Source: Bacillus thermozeamaize
GTDB lineage: Bacteria; Bacillota; Bacilli; ZCTH02-B2
Assembly (NCBI GenBank): GCA_002159075.1
Contig: LZRT01000010.1
Span: 62,001-126,000 of the forward strand
Direction: 5' to 3'
Length of the DNA: 64,000 nucleotides
The notes under the pieces were generated by a model, which worked only from the letters and a program-made list of their open reading frames with translations, searched no databases and was not told the origin of the DNA. A program made the position numbers and the translations under genes. Shown one piece after another: positions 26,379 to 33,794 of the stretch (positions within the stretch are counted from its first letter, which is position 1; every line of letters begins with the position of its first letter).

Positions 26379-27017
26379 TCACCATTGCCGGAAATTAATA
26401 AATTGATGAATAAATGGATACAAATAGTATACCGTTGCAATGAACCAGATGCTATATGTGATAAACCGCACGGACTTCAACCCGGCACGCATATGGACTC
26501 TTTTCAGGTATGCCGTTTCCGCAACCAACGAAAGGAACGCAAGCGCTAGGATGATCAAATGAGCCATGCCGAGTTGCGACGACCCATAGTGGGGATAAGG
26601 TCCGTCAATGGCCAGGATATATATTTCGTAAATGTTCCTGACAAAAAAATAACAACCGGAATACAGGAACAGCAATGCCGTAAAAAAGAAATGGATGTTT
26701 CGGTGCTTCACACATAAAACCAGGCACAAAACAAGGGCCAAAAAAGATACCCAGAACAACAAAGGCAAGTTGGACAATACATAGTTCACGTCCAGGTCTT
26801 TTGTTCCAGCATCGGGAACATGGGCAATGAGGAATTGGTTGATCAGCGGTTTAAAAGTGATTAACAGAAAAAATAAAGCAAGCAAAGTCAATGCATACCG
26901 CCACATGACCGAAAAATATACTTTTGAAAAAATTGAAAAAAGTTTATTCAGGGCAAGTGTCTTTTTCACCTTGATCATCCACTCTGTAAAAGTTTTTTCC
27001 ATACAGAAAGAATCCAT
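26379..27017 (-). CDS. Hypothetical polytopic membrane protein
   Basis: A protein of up to 212 residues with five hydrophobic segments and no recognised family. The start is unclear: ATG codons at 27017, 27002 and 26978 are all in frame, and the first two lie inside an imperfect tandem copy of ATACAGAAAGAATCC. The ATG at 26978 would leave a normal intergenic space to the divergent DUF3997-like gene. It is followed directly by the 83-residue membrane gene. Confidence 0.55.
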   Translation of the reverse strand: MDSFCMEKTFTEWMIKVKKTLALNKLFSIFSKVYFSVMWRYALTLLALFFLLITFKPLINQFLIAHVPDAGTKDLDVNYVLSNLPLLFWVSFLALVLCLVLCVKHRNIHFFFTALLFLYSGCYFFVRNIYEIYILAIDGPYPHYGSSQLGMAHLIILALAFLSLVAETAYLKRVHMRAGLKSVRFITYSIWFIATVYYLYPFIHQFINFRQW

Positions 27018-27044
27018 ACAGAAAGAATGGAGAGGTGACCTGAA

Positions 27045-27536
27045 ATAAAAAAGGTAAAAACTCTATCTTTGTCACTGTTGGTTATAGTGGGCGCTTTTTT
27101 CACTCTGGTCTTTTCATTATTCTTTATCGTTGGGGTTGTTGGTTTTGGTCCTGGGCCAACTGATTACTCTTATGATTTACCTGGTGGGTATCAGTTGGTT
27201 AGAAGTTCGGCACATGAAATAGATATTATCCCCAAAGAGGGATGGGATCCACGCAATCCGCCTTTGATAATACCAGCCAAAGTGGTCGAAGTGGCATTTG
27301 ATGATAGATATATTTTAGCAAAACGGTATAAACTTAAACCTGCATATCCCGGAAGCAGCAACAGTTATGAAATTCCGGACGAGACAAAGGTTGAATATTA
27401 CATTTTGGATACTCTTACCCAAAAAATGTACGTGTGCCTCAATGCAGATGAATTCAATAACTTTAGGGATATCTTGAAAGTCCCTGCGACTCTAAAGTTA
27501 AAAGATGTTGCATCTTTTAAAGCCCATGGGAAGTGA
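27045..27536 (+). CDS. DUF3997-type protein with an apparent ATA start codon
   Basis: A 163-residue protein: N-terminal basic residues and a membrane anchor, then a soluble domain with YELP-like DYSYDLPGGYQLVRSS, EIDIIPKEGW, IIPAKVVEVAFDDRYILAKRY and VEYYILDT, the DUF3997 pattern from bacilli. Function is unknown. No ATG or GTG exists near the expected start. The frame opens after a TGA at 27036, and GAGGTGA (27032-27038) is six bases before ATA AAA AAG, which would give the normal MKKVKTLS leader. The first TTG in frame (27069) lies inside the hydrophobic segment and lacks a ribosome site. Either ATA is used at low efficiency or the start was lost. Confidence 0.7.
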   Translation: MKKVKTLSLSLLVIVGAFFTLVFSLFFIVGVVGFGPGPTDYSYDLPGGYQLVRSSAHEIDIIPKEGWDPRNPPLIIPAKVVEVAFDDRYILAKRYKLKPAYPGSSNSYEIPDETKVEYYILDTLTQKMYVCLNADEFNNFRDILKVPATLKLKDVASFKAHGK

Positions 27537-27714
27537 TAGTTTAAGACAAATTGCAGCGCGGCTTCTTTATTTCCACCCCGTTAGGCAACTACAATCCCGA
27601 TAGGGCTATTGTGTTAGCAGGCAATCGCCAACATCGACAAAAAATTACAAAAACAACCTTGAACAATTTCCAGATTTCAGTACTCTTAAAATATAGAAAT
27701 TCACAGATAGCAAA

Positions 27715-28452
27715 TCATGGAATGACCGGAATGGTTTCCAGTGCCGTAACGGCTTCCGGTGTCACTTGGCAGCGGTAGGCGTAAGCCTCGACACCGTTGG
27801 CCACGGCAGTGCGCAAGGCAGCAGCAAAGGCGGGATCAGACCCAATATTGGGACGCAAGAGGCTCGCGTCGTCCCGCTGAACAAACCAAACCACCGCAGC
27901 ACGGATGCCCCGCTGCACCGCCGAGGTGAGCACCTCCAAATGACGCGTGCCACGCGCGGTAGGCGCATCAGGGAACAGTGCCACCCCGTGCTCGACCAGA
28001 TTACAGGATTTGGTTTCCACGAAGCAATGCGCACCTTCGGAATCCTCCAGCAAAAAATCAAGCCGTGCACCGTCAACAACAAATTCACTCCGCCACCGGG
28101 TAAAATCGCGAAACGGAGCCAAGGCGCCGGAGGCCAGACCGCGGACAAACAGGCGGTTGGGCAGGTGTGCATCGACGGAAACCCAACGGCCCTCATGGCG
28201 TACAAGCAATAATGTCCCGGCGGTGCGCCGGCTGGGCAAGCCGTGAAGACGGGCCAAGCCCTGCGCGCCGGAGGCCAGAAGTTCGGACATGCGACCGGAG
28301 TTGGGCAGGTGAAGATGCAACTTTAGGCCGTCATCGGTCACGACTTCAACCACGAAACGGTTGGCTCGCCTTAATATTTGCACCGGCGTGAGCGGCGAAG
28401 GAAGCGGCACCTGGAATGGTGTGATAACCGTTCTGTCGTGATGATCGCACAT
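27715..28452 (-). CDS. sfsA: SfsA-family DNA/RNA nuclease
   Basis: A 245-residue protein with the SfsA fold order: RRANRFVVEV with HLPNSGRMSELL near the N-terminus, the central RSEFVVDGARLDFLL and the nuclease-like core HCFVETKSCNLV, then VWFVQRDDASLLRPN. The PD-(D/E)XK core (D and ETK) is intact. SfsA was named for sugar fermentation stimulation and binds DNA. The gene is markedly richer in GC than the AT-rich genes around it, suggesting separate ancestry. Confidence 0.92.
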   Translation of the reverse strand: MCDHHDRTVITPFQVPLPSPLTPVQILRRANRFVVEVVTDDGLKLHLHLPNSGRMSELLASGAQGLARLHGLPSRRTAGTLLLVRHEGRWVSVDAHLPNRLFVRGLASGALAPFRDFTRWRSEFVVDGARLDFLLEDSEGAHCFVETKSCNLVEHGVALFPDAPTARGTRHLEVLTSAVQRGIRAAVVWFVQRDDASLLRPNIGSDPAFAAALRTAVANGVEAYAYRCQVTPEAVTALETIPVIP

Positions 28453-28535
28453 GAGTTACTACTTCCCTTCTGGACATACCATTGTACCAACCCGCTCCTG
28501 GAAGCTCATCTTTGATGAATGAAAAGGGGAAAATC

Positions 28536-29456
28536 ATGAGAAAAATACATCTGTTTTTTCTAATAACTTTCTTGATTGTTTTCATTTCATCCTGCTCCAG
28601 CACATCAAGCCCGTATGATGATCATCAACTTCCAATAGCGAAAGGGGCAGAAGGATTTTCAATAGGTTTATATAATCCGGATGATACAATAGAGGCAAAA
28701 AGGACTTTTGTATTGAACGGAAATAAATTCAATAAGAAAATTGTATTTGGAAACATGGTCTCCCATCAAGGAGAATTCCTATTAACCGTATTTGATCGTG
28801 GTCAACAAATCCCATTCAAAGTAGATGGAAAAGAATATACCGTTTTCCGATTTTCGGCAGAAGCCAAAGAATATGTTCCAATTGAAGTATCGCTGGAAAA
28901 TCTTAATGAGGATTTTCATTCCATCAACTTTATTGTTTTCAAAAGCCCTGATTCAGCTCCTGACAACGTTAATGGCGCTTTTGAATTCATCCAACCCTTC
29001 TACGTTCGAGTGAATTTATTGAATGAGAAGCAATCACAAGAATTGTCCCCAATCGATCCCCAGAAACTTGGGCCTTCAATTAATCCAGGACGAATACATG
29101 GCGTTTTCTTGAGTCAATCAGATGATAAATATAAATCATGGTTTAAAGGAACGGTACCTGAAAATGGAGTTTTAGAACATCATGTAACAATCGGAAACAA
29201 AGAAATGGAAAGGATGGATTTCTTTCTTGTGGCTTTATTAGATTGGAAACAGATACCCTTTAACGATGCTCCTTATTTATATAGTGAACTTAAACCAGGT
29301 GAAGAAGTCACATTTACTGCAAAAATAAAACCGACAAATAAAAGCAAGCAAATTTTAAATTACTTGCTGTTGCCAAGCCCGTTTGTTGATTTGCCTGACC
29401 ACAATCCCTATCCGCTATTTTCTCCAATGGCCAGTTTTAGGGTTCAATTGAACTGA
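28536..29456 (+). CDS. Hypothetical lipoprotein
   Basis: A 306-residue exported protein. The signal sequence MRKIHLFFLITFL is followed by a lipobox in FISSCSS, so it should be lipid-anchored. The rest is beta-rich with no recognised domain; two similar stretches, one beginning VFGNMVSHQGEFLLTVFDRG and one MERMDFFLVALLDWKQIPF, suggest a repeated fold. AAAGGGGAAAATC precedes the ATG at 28536; earlier in-frame starts would precede this leader without a ribosome site. It is divergent from sfsA. Confidence 0.7.
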   Translation: MRKIHLFFLITFLIVFISSCSSTSSPYDDHQLPIAKGAEGFSIGLYNPDDTIEAKRTFVLNGNKFNKKIVFGNMVSHQGEFLLTVFDRGQQIPFKVDGKEYTVFRFSAEAKEYVPIEVSLENLNEDFHSINFIVFKSPDSAPDNVNGAFEFIQPFYVRVNLLNEKQSQELSPIDPQKLGPSINPGRIHGVFLSQSDDKYKSWFKGTVPENGVLEHHVTIGNKEMERMDFFLVALLDWKQIPFNDAPYLYSELKPGEEVTFTAKIKPTNKSKQILNYLLLPSPFVDLPDHNPYPLFSPMASFRVQLN

Positions 29457-29727
29457 TTGACCATCCAATCTATTGACACTTAAAACCAACCACTCTGCGA
29501 ATCTGGTGAGCCGTTTTTCGAAAAACAGTTCCGTGAAGACTCCGGACCAGCATTTGTTCCGATTGCGGCACTGCTTCCGGAAAACCGCTCGAACCGCCGG
29601 AGATACTCCTCCAAGCCACCCCTCCAAGCCGCTGTTCACCGGGCGGCCAATGTTGTACAATGCTGGCAGCAGATCATCACAGCGGCGGCAGGTCCGCCCA
29701 CTCATCAGGAAAGGAACTGATCCGAAC

Positions 29728-29997
29728 ATGTATTATGTCGCGCTTTTGACCATCATCGATGCCGACTTGAACGCCAAAGTGCGTCCGGCCCACCTGGAGT
29801 ACGTGAACCGGCTGTACAAGGAAAACAAGGTCCTCATGGCCGGGCCTTTCACAGACGGAAAGGGCGGCATGGTCATCTACCGCGCCGATTCGTTCGAAGA
29901 GGCGAAGCGGCTCGCCGAAGCCGACCCGGTCGTCGCCGAAGGCGCGCGCACCTTGGAATTGCGCGAGTGGAATCCGCTGCAGTTTCCGCTTGACTGA
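29728..29997 (+). CDS. YciI-family protein
   Basis: An 89-residue ferredoxin-like-fold protein. The YciI pattern is visible: AHLEYVNRLYKENKVLMAGPFTDGKGGMVIY followed by SFEEAKRLAEADPV. The His in RPAHLEY matches the conserved putative catalytic residue. GGAAAGGAACTGA lies upstream of the ATG. YciI proteins are small dimeric enzymes or accessory domains of mostly unknown substrate; relatives dehalogenate or handle lactones. Confidence 0.88.
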   Translation: MYYVALLTIIDADLNAKVRPAHLEYVNRLYKENKVLMAGPFTDGKGGMVIYRADSFEEAKRLAEADPVVAEGARTLELREWNPLQFPLD

Positions 29998-30232
29998 AAA
30001 ACATGCCCTTGAATGGAGTCTTTTGCCGTCAATTCCTCATTTTTCTCCCCATTTCCCCATTACTATATCAGAACTGAATGGATGGGATGTATCGCCGTGC
30101 CGTGCCCTTTGATGAACACCGCAGGTTTTCAGAAAACTCGTTGCCGCTTGCGACGGAGTATGCCGGAAAATGCAAGCATATACTAACAGTGAATCGGTAC
30201 AAGTCTAGATGAGGAATGAAGGAGGCTTCCTT

Positions 30233-30882
30233 TTGACGACCCAACCGGGAAAAAAACCAAACCGTCTGGCGAACGAAAAATCACCCTACCTGCTTCAGCA
30301 CGCGTACAACCCCGTTGATTGGTATCCGTGGGGTAATGAAGCCTTTACGAAAGCCAAAGAGGAAGACAAGCCGATTTTTCTCTCCATCGGCTATTCCACC
30401 TGCCACTGGTGCCATGTGATGGAAAGGGAGTCGTTTGAGGATCCGGAAGTGGCCGGCATCCTGAACCGGCATTTCGTGCCGGTCAAGGTGGACCGGGAGG
30501 AGCGTCCCGACATCGATCACATTTATATGACCGTTTGCCAGGCGCCTTTCCCGCCTACGCCGATGACTATGCCTATTTCTACCTGCAGGAAACCAAGGAA
30601 ATCGTTTTTACAGGACCCAGGGACGAATCCGGGTTGCCCGTGATCGGCAGGAAATTGCAGCCCTTGTTTCTTCCCGAAGCGGTGCTCATTTATCATGATG
30701 AAACGGTGGATGAAGCACTTTGGCGGCGCCTTGCCCCGTATATACCGACTCACCGAAGCATCGGCGGAAAGCCGACCGTTTACCTGTGCAAAAATTTCGC
30801 CTGCCAGGAACCGGCAACCGATTTCGACAAAGTGGCCGGCCAGTTGTCATGGAAAGGGGAAAACTTTTCGACATTCATGTAG
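30233..30882 (+). pseudogene. YyaL/DUF255 thioredoxin-domain protein, collapsed by internal deletion
   Basis: The first 110 codons are a near-perfect start of the long YyaL (spermatogenesis-associated protein 20-like) family: [21 protein letters not shown], then the thioredoxin-type [12 protein letters not shown] and [16 protein letters not shown]. At about 30545 the frame changes, and a second frame supplies what looks like the family's last 110 codons, ending ENFSTFM. Relatives have about 690 residues, so some 1.4 kb has been lost. GAAGGAGG lies seven bases before the TTG at 30233, the natural start. Confidence 0.85.
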
Positions 30883-30990
30883 ACATTCATGTAATGGAAT
30901 CCTAACGGAAGGCGTGCCATTACTCTCTAGCCCGATTTGCAAGAAGAGGCAAGGTTCACCATTCTGCGCTTTTTAAGTTGAGCATAAGAG

Positions 30991-31025
30991 TTGACAATGC
31001 CGGCCATAATATATAATAATAATTA
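30991..31025 (+). promoter_or_regulatory. Promoter of ahpC with a PerR-box-like sequence
   Basis: TTGACA lies at 30991-30996, and TATAAT/TAATAA hexamers lie 15-17 bases further on (31012-31019). ATATAATAATAATTA (31011-31025) matches 11 of 14 fixed positions of the PerR consensus TTATAATnATTATAA and overlaps the -10, where a peroxide-responsive repressor would act. The AT-rich context makes chance matches possible. Confidence 0.45.
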
Positions 31026-31124
31026 TGTCATTAAAATAATTCTATTCAGCCTGCCTCGGCAGCCAGCTTACATATCTTTGTGCCGGGGCAGAGGATACGC
31101 AAAAAAAAAGGAGGAGGAATAACC

Positions 31125-31688
31125 ATGTCATTGGTTGGCACTGAAGTAAAACCATTTAAAGCAAAGGCTTATCACAACGGGCAGTTCATTGACGTGACCG
31201 AACAGGATCTGAAAGGCAAATGGAGCGTCATTTGTTTCTATCCGGCAGATTTTACCTTTGTTTGCCCCACTGAACTTGAAGATCTGCAAAACCATTACGA
31301 GGAGCTGAAAGCGCTGGGTGTAGAAGTTTATTCCGTCTCGACGGACACGCATTTCACCCACAAGGCGTGGCATGACAGCTCTGAAACGATCAGGAAAATC
31401 ACTTATCCGATGATTGGTGATCCGAGCCACACCCTTTCCCGCAATTTTGAGGTTTTGGATGAAAAAGAAGGCCTCGCCCAGAGAGGCACGTTTATTATCG
31501 ATCCCGACGGCATTATTCAGTTCGTTGAAATCAATGCCGGTGGTATCGGCCGTGATGCCAGCATCTTGATCAACAAAATCAAGGCTGCCCAATACGTACG
31601 CAACAACCCTGGCGAAGTTTGCCCGGCCAAATGGAAAGAAGGAGAAGAAACATTAAAGCCCAGCATCGATCTTGTGGGCAAAATCTAA
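31125..31688 (+). CDS. ahpC: Alkyl hydroperoxide reductase subunit C (peroxiredoxin)
   Basis: A 187-residue typical two-Cys peroxiredoxin. The peroxidatic Cys is in [12 protein letters not shown] near residue 47, and the resolving Cys is in [11 protein letters not shown] near residue 166. It reduces hydrogen peroxide and organic peroxides and is itself reduced by AhpF, encoded next. AAGGAGGAGG precedes the ATG at 31125. A PerR-like site overlaps its promoter. The 3' end carries a tandem duplication that includes the stop codon. Confidence 0.96.
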   Translation: MSLVGTEVKPFKAKAYHNGQFIDVTEQDLKGKWSVICFYPADFTFVCPTELEDLQNHYEELKALGVEVYSVSTDTHFTHKAWHDSSETIRKITYPMIGDPSHTLSRNFEVLDEKEGLAQRGTFIIDPDGIIQFVEINAGGIGRDASILINKIKAAQYVRNNPGEVCPAKWKEGEETLKPSIDLVGKI

Positions 31689-31717
31689 GGATCCTTGTGG
31701 GCAAAATCCAAGGATCG
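31671..31717 (+). repeat. Imperfect 24/23-base tandem repeat at the end of ahpC
   Basis: CTTGTGGGCA-A5-TCTAAGGATC is followed at once by a near-identical copy that is one A shorter and has CCAAG in place of CTAAG. The first copy holds the ahpC stop codon; the second lies in the spacer. Confidence 0.85.
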
Positions 31718-31738
31718 TTTTTGTAAAAACCCAGTCAA

Positions 31739-31775
31739 GCCTTTCCTGAAGGGTGCCGCCCTTCAGGAAAGGCTG
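31739..31775 (+). terminator. Very strong hairpin between ahpC and ahpF
   Basis: AGCCTTTCCTGAAGGG pairs perfectly (16 base pairs) with its complement over a five-base loop, TGCCG, followed by GTTTTGT. It could act as a partial terminator or processing site that keeps AhpC in excess of AhpF. Confidence 0.75.
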
Positions 31776-31812
31776 TTTTGTAAAACTTCCAATTGACTTG
31801 GGGGAACGGGAC

Positions 31813-33342
31813 ATGGTGCTTGATCAAGAGACGAAAACACAATTAAAACAATACCTTGACCTTCTTGAAGGGGAAGTTGTTTTGAAAGTGTCAGCGGGGG
31901 ACGACGACCTTTCCCGCAAAATGCTTGACCTCGTTCAAGAACTGACGGAAATGTCTCCCAAAATCAAAGTTGACCGTACACAGCTGGACAGAATCCCCAG
32001 CTTCAGCGTCAATCGACCCGGTGAAGAGACGGGTGTTGTCTTTGCCGGTTTGCCTTTGGGACACGAATTCAGCTCGTTCATCCTGGCGCTTCTGCAAGTG
32101 AGCGGCAGACCGCCAAAAGTGGATCAATCCATTATTGAACGGATCAAAAACATTAAAGACGAATACCGCTTTGAAACTTATGTCAGCTTAAGTTGCCACA
32201 ACTGCCCGGATGTGGTTCAGGCCCTTAATCTGATGAGCATCCTCAATCCTAATATTTCCCACACCATGATTGATGGCGCTGCTTTCAAGGAAGAAGTGGA
32301 AAGCAAAAATGTAATGGCGGTTCCAACCGTGTTTTTGAATGGGAAACCCTTTGGCAGCGGCAGGATGTCTCTGGAGGATATTTTGTCCAAATTGGGCAGC
32401 GAAGCGGATCCGACTGAACTGAGCAACAAAGATCCGTTCGATGTACTGGTGATAGGAGGGGGCCCGGCGGGAGCCAGCGCCGCCATTTATGCCGCCCGCA
32501 AAGGAATACGCACGGGCATTGTAGCCGAGCGGTTCGGAGGGCAGATCCTGGATACATTGACTATTGAAAATTTCATCAGTGTCAAACAAACCGAAGGACC
32601 CAAATTGGCTGCCGGTCTTGAAGAGCATGTCAGAAATTATAACATCGACATTATCCAGCCATACCGTGCCAAACGTTTGGAAAAGAAAGAACTCATCGAA
32701 GTCGAATTGGAAAACGGGGCGGTACTGAAAAGCAAGACGGTAATCATCTGCACCGGCGCCCGCTGGAGAGAGCTTGGTGTACCAGGTGAACAAGAATTGA
32801 AAAACAAAGGGGTGGCGTATTGTCCCCATTGCGACGGTCCCCTCTTTGAAGGCAAGGATGTGGCCGTAATCGGCGGAGGAAACTCTGGTGTTGAAGCGGC
32901 CATCGATCTGGCAGGTATTGCCCGTCATGTGACCTTGCTTGAATTTTTGCCGGAGTTGAAGGCGGACGCCATCCTGCAGGAACGGTTGTATAGCCTGGAT
33001 AATGTCACGGTGCTGAAAAACGTTGAGACGAAGTCGATCAACGGAACGGAACGTGTCCAGGGCCTCACATATGTTGAACGGGACAGCGGTGTAGAAAAAG
33101 AGCTGAAAGTGGACGGCGTTTTCGTCCAAATCGGACTCGTACCGAACACCGAATGGCTGGCAGGCACGGTTGAACGGAACCGTTTCGGGGAAATTCTTGT
33201 CGACAAGTATGGCGCGACGAATGTTCCCGGTGTTTTTGCCGCCGGTGACTGCACGGATTCCGCCTACAAGCAGATTATCATTTCTATGGGCAGCGGAGCG
33301 ACAGCAGCTCTGGGGGCTTTTGACTACCTGATCCGCCATTGA
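31813..33342 (+). CDS. ahpF: Alkyl hydroperoxide reductase subunit F (NADH:peroxiredoxin reductase)
   Basis: A 509-residue flavoprotein that passes electrons from NADH to AhpC. The N-terminal double thioredoxin-fold domain carries the redox pair in SCHNCPDV near residue 130. FAD-binding VIGGGPAGASAAIYAARKG begins near residue 214, the second redox pair is in YCPHCDGPLF near residue 340, and NAD-binding VIGGGNSGVEAAIDLAG follows. It ends with VFAAGDCTDSAYKQI. The ATG at 31813 follows GGGGGAACGG; an ATG at 31753 lies inside the preceding hairpin region and is unlikely. Confidence 0.96.
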   Translation: MVLDQETKTQLKQYLDLLEGEVVLKVSAGDDDLSRKMLDLVQELTEMSPKIKVDRTQLDRIPSFSVNRPGEETGVVFAGLPLGHEFSSFILALLQVSGRPPKVDQSIIERIKNIKDEYRFETYVSLSCHNCPDVVQALNLMSILNPNISHTMIDGAAFKEEVESKNVMAVPTVFLNGKPFGSGRMSLEDILSKLGSEADPTELSNKDPFDVLVIGGGPAGASAAIYAARKGIRTGIVAERFGGQILDTLTIENFISVKQTEGPKLAAGLEEHVRNYNIDIIQPYRAKRLEKKELIEVELENGAVLKSKTVIICTGARWRELGVPGEQELKNKGVAYCPHCDGPLFEGKDVAVIGGGNSGVEAAIDLAGIARHVTLLEFLPELKADAILQERLYSLDNVTVLKNVETKSINGTERVQGLTYVERDSGVEKELKVDGVFVQIGLVPNTEWLAGTVERNRFGEILVDKYGATNVPGVFAAGDCTDSAYKQIIISMGSGATAALGAFDYLIRH

Positions 33343-33420
33343 GGCCATGTTTTTGCCTTATCCTGCCGTGGCGGTCCCATAGCTCCACTGAGAAAATCTA
33401 TCATCGCAATGCTACACCCG

Positions 33421-33466
33421 GCTTGTAGGCCAAGTACGAAGAGTCAGATGGCCTGCAAGCTTTTTT
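33421..33466 (+). terminator. Rho-independent terminator of ahpCF
   Basis: GCTTGTAGGCC pairs with GGCCTGCAAGC (one GU pair) over an 18-base loop, followed by six T. Confidence 0.8.
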
Positions 33467-33538
33467 CCATTGTTCATCCCGCATCGAAAGTATCAAAGAT
33501 ACTCTCAATAAAGATCGTAATAATAAAAGGACGATGAT

Positions 33539-33682
33539 TCACGATACCAACCCATAATCCGTACCGATCATAGATACAGCCCCAAAAACCGCAGCATCCC
33601 GGTAAAGTTTCTTTCGAAGCAATCCCAACATCGGTAAACCGATCAGAGGCACCAGCAGGATGTGAAGCGTCAACATTTTCAA
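33539..33682 (-). CDS. Possible 47-residue membrane peptide
   Basis: A strong AAAGGAGG lies eight bases before a TTG at 33682 (ATG at 33676). The frame encodes a hydrophobic start, LTLHILLVPLIGLPMLGLL, then RKKLYRDAAVFGAVSMIG and a stop. I know no family; it might be a small membrane protein or the start of a truncated one. It lies beyond the dabA terminator, in the roughly 450-base gap between ahpF and dabA. Confidence 0.4.
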   Translation of the reverse strand: MKMLTLHILLVPLIGLPMLGLLRKKLYRDAAVFGAVSMIGTDYGLVS

Positions 33683-33736
33683 TTTAACCTCCTTTTGATT
33701 TCATAGAACAAAGGATTTGAGGGGTATTCAAGTGAT

Positions 33737-33773
33737 AAAAAAAAAAGATTTTCCCCAAAAACGTGGGAAAATC
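33737..33773 (-). terminator. Rho-independent terminator of the mpsC-dabBA operon
   Basis: GATTTTCCC (33747-33755) pairs with GGGAAAATC (33765-33773) over nine bases. On the minus strand the stem is followed by ten T. Confidence 0.88.
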
Positions 33774-33794
33774 AGGTTGAATGTGACAACGCCA

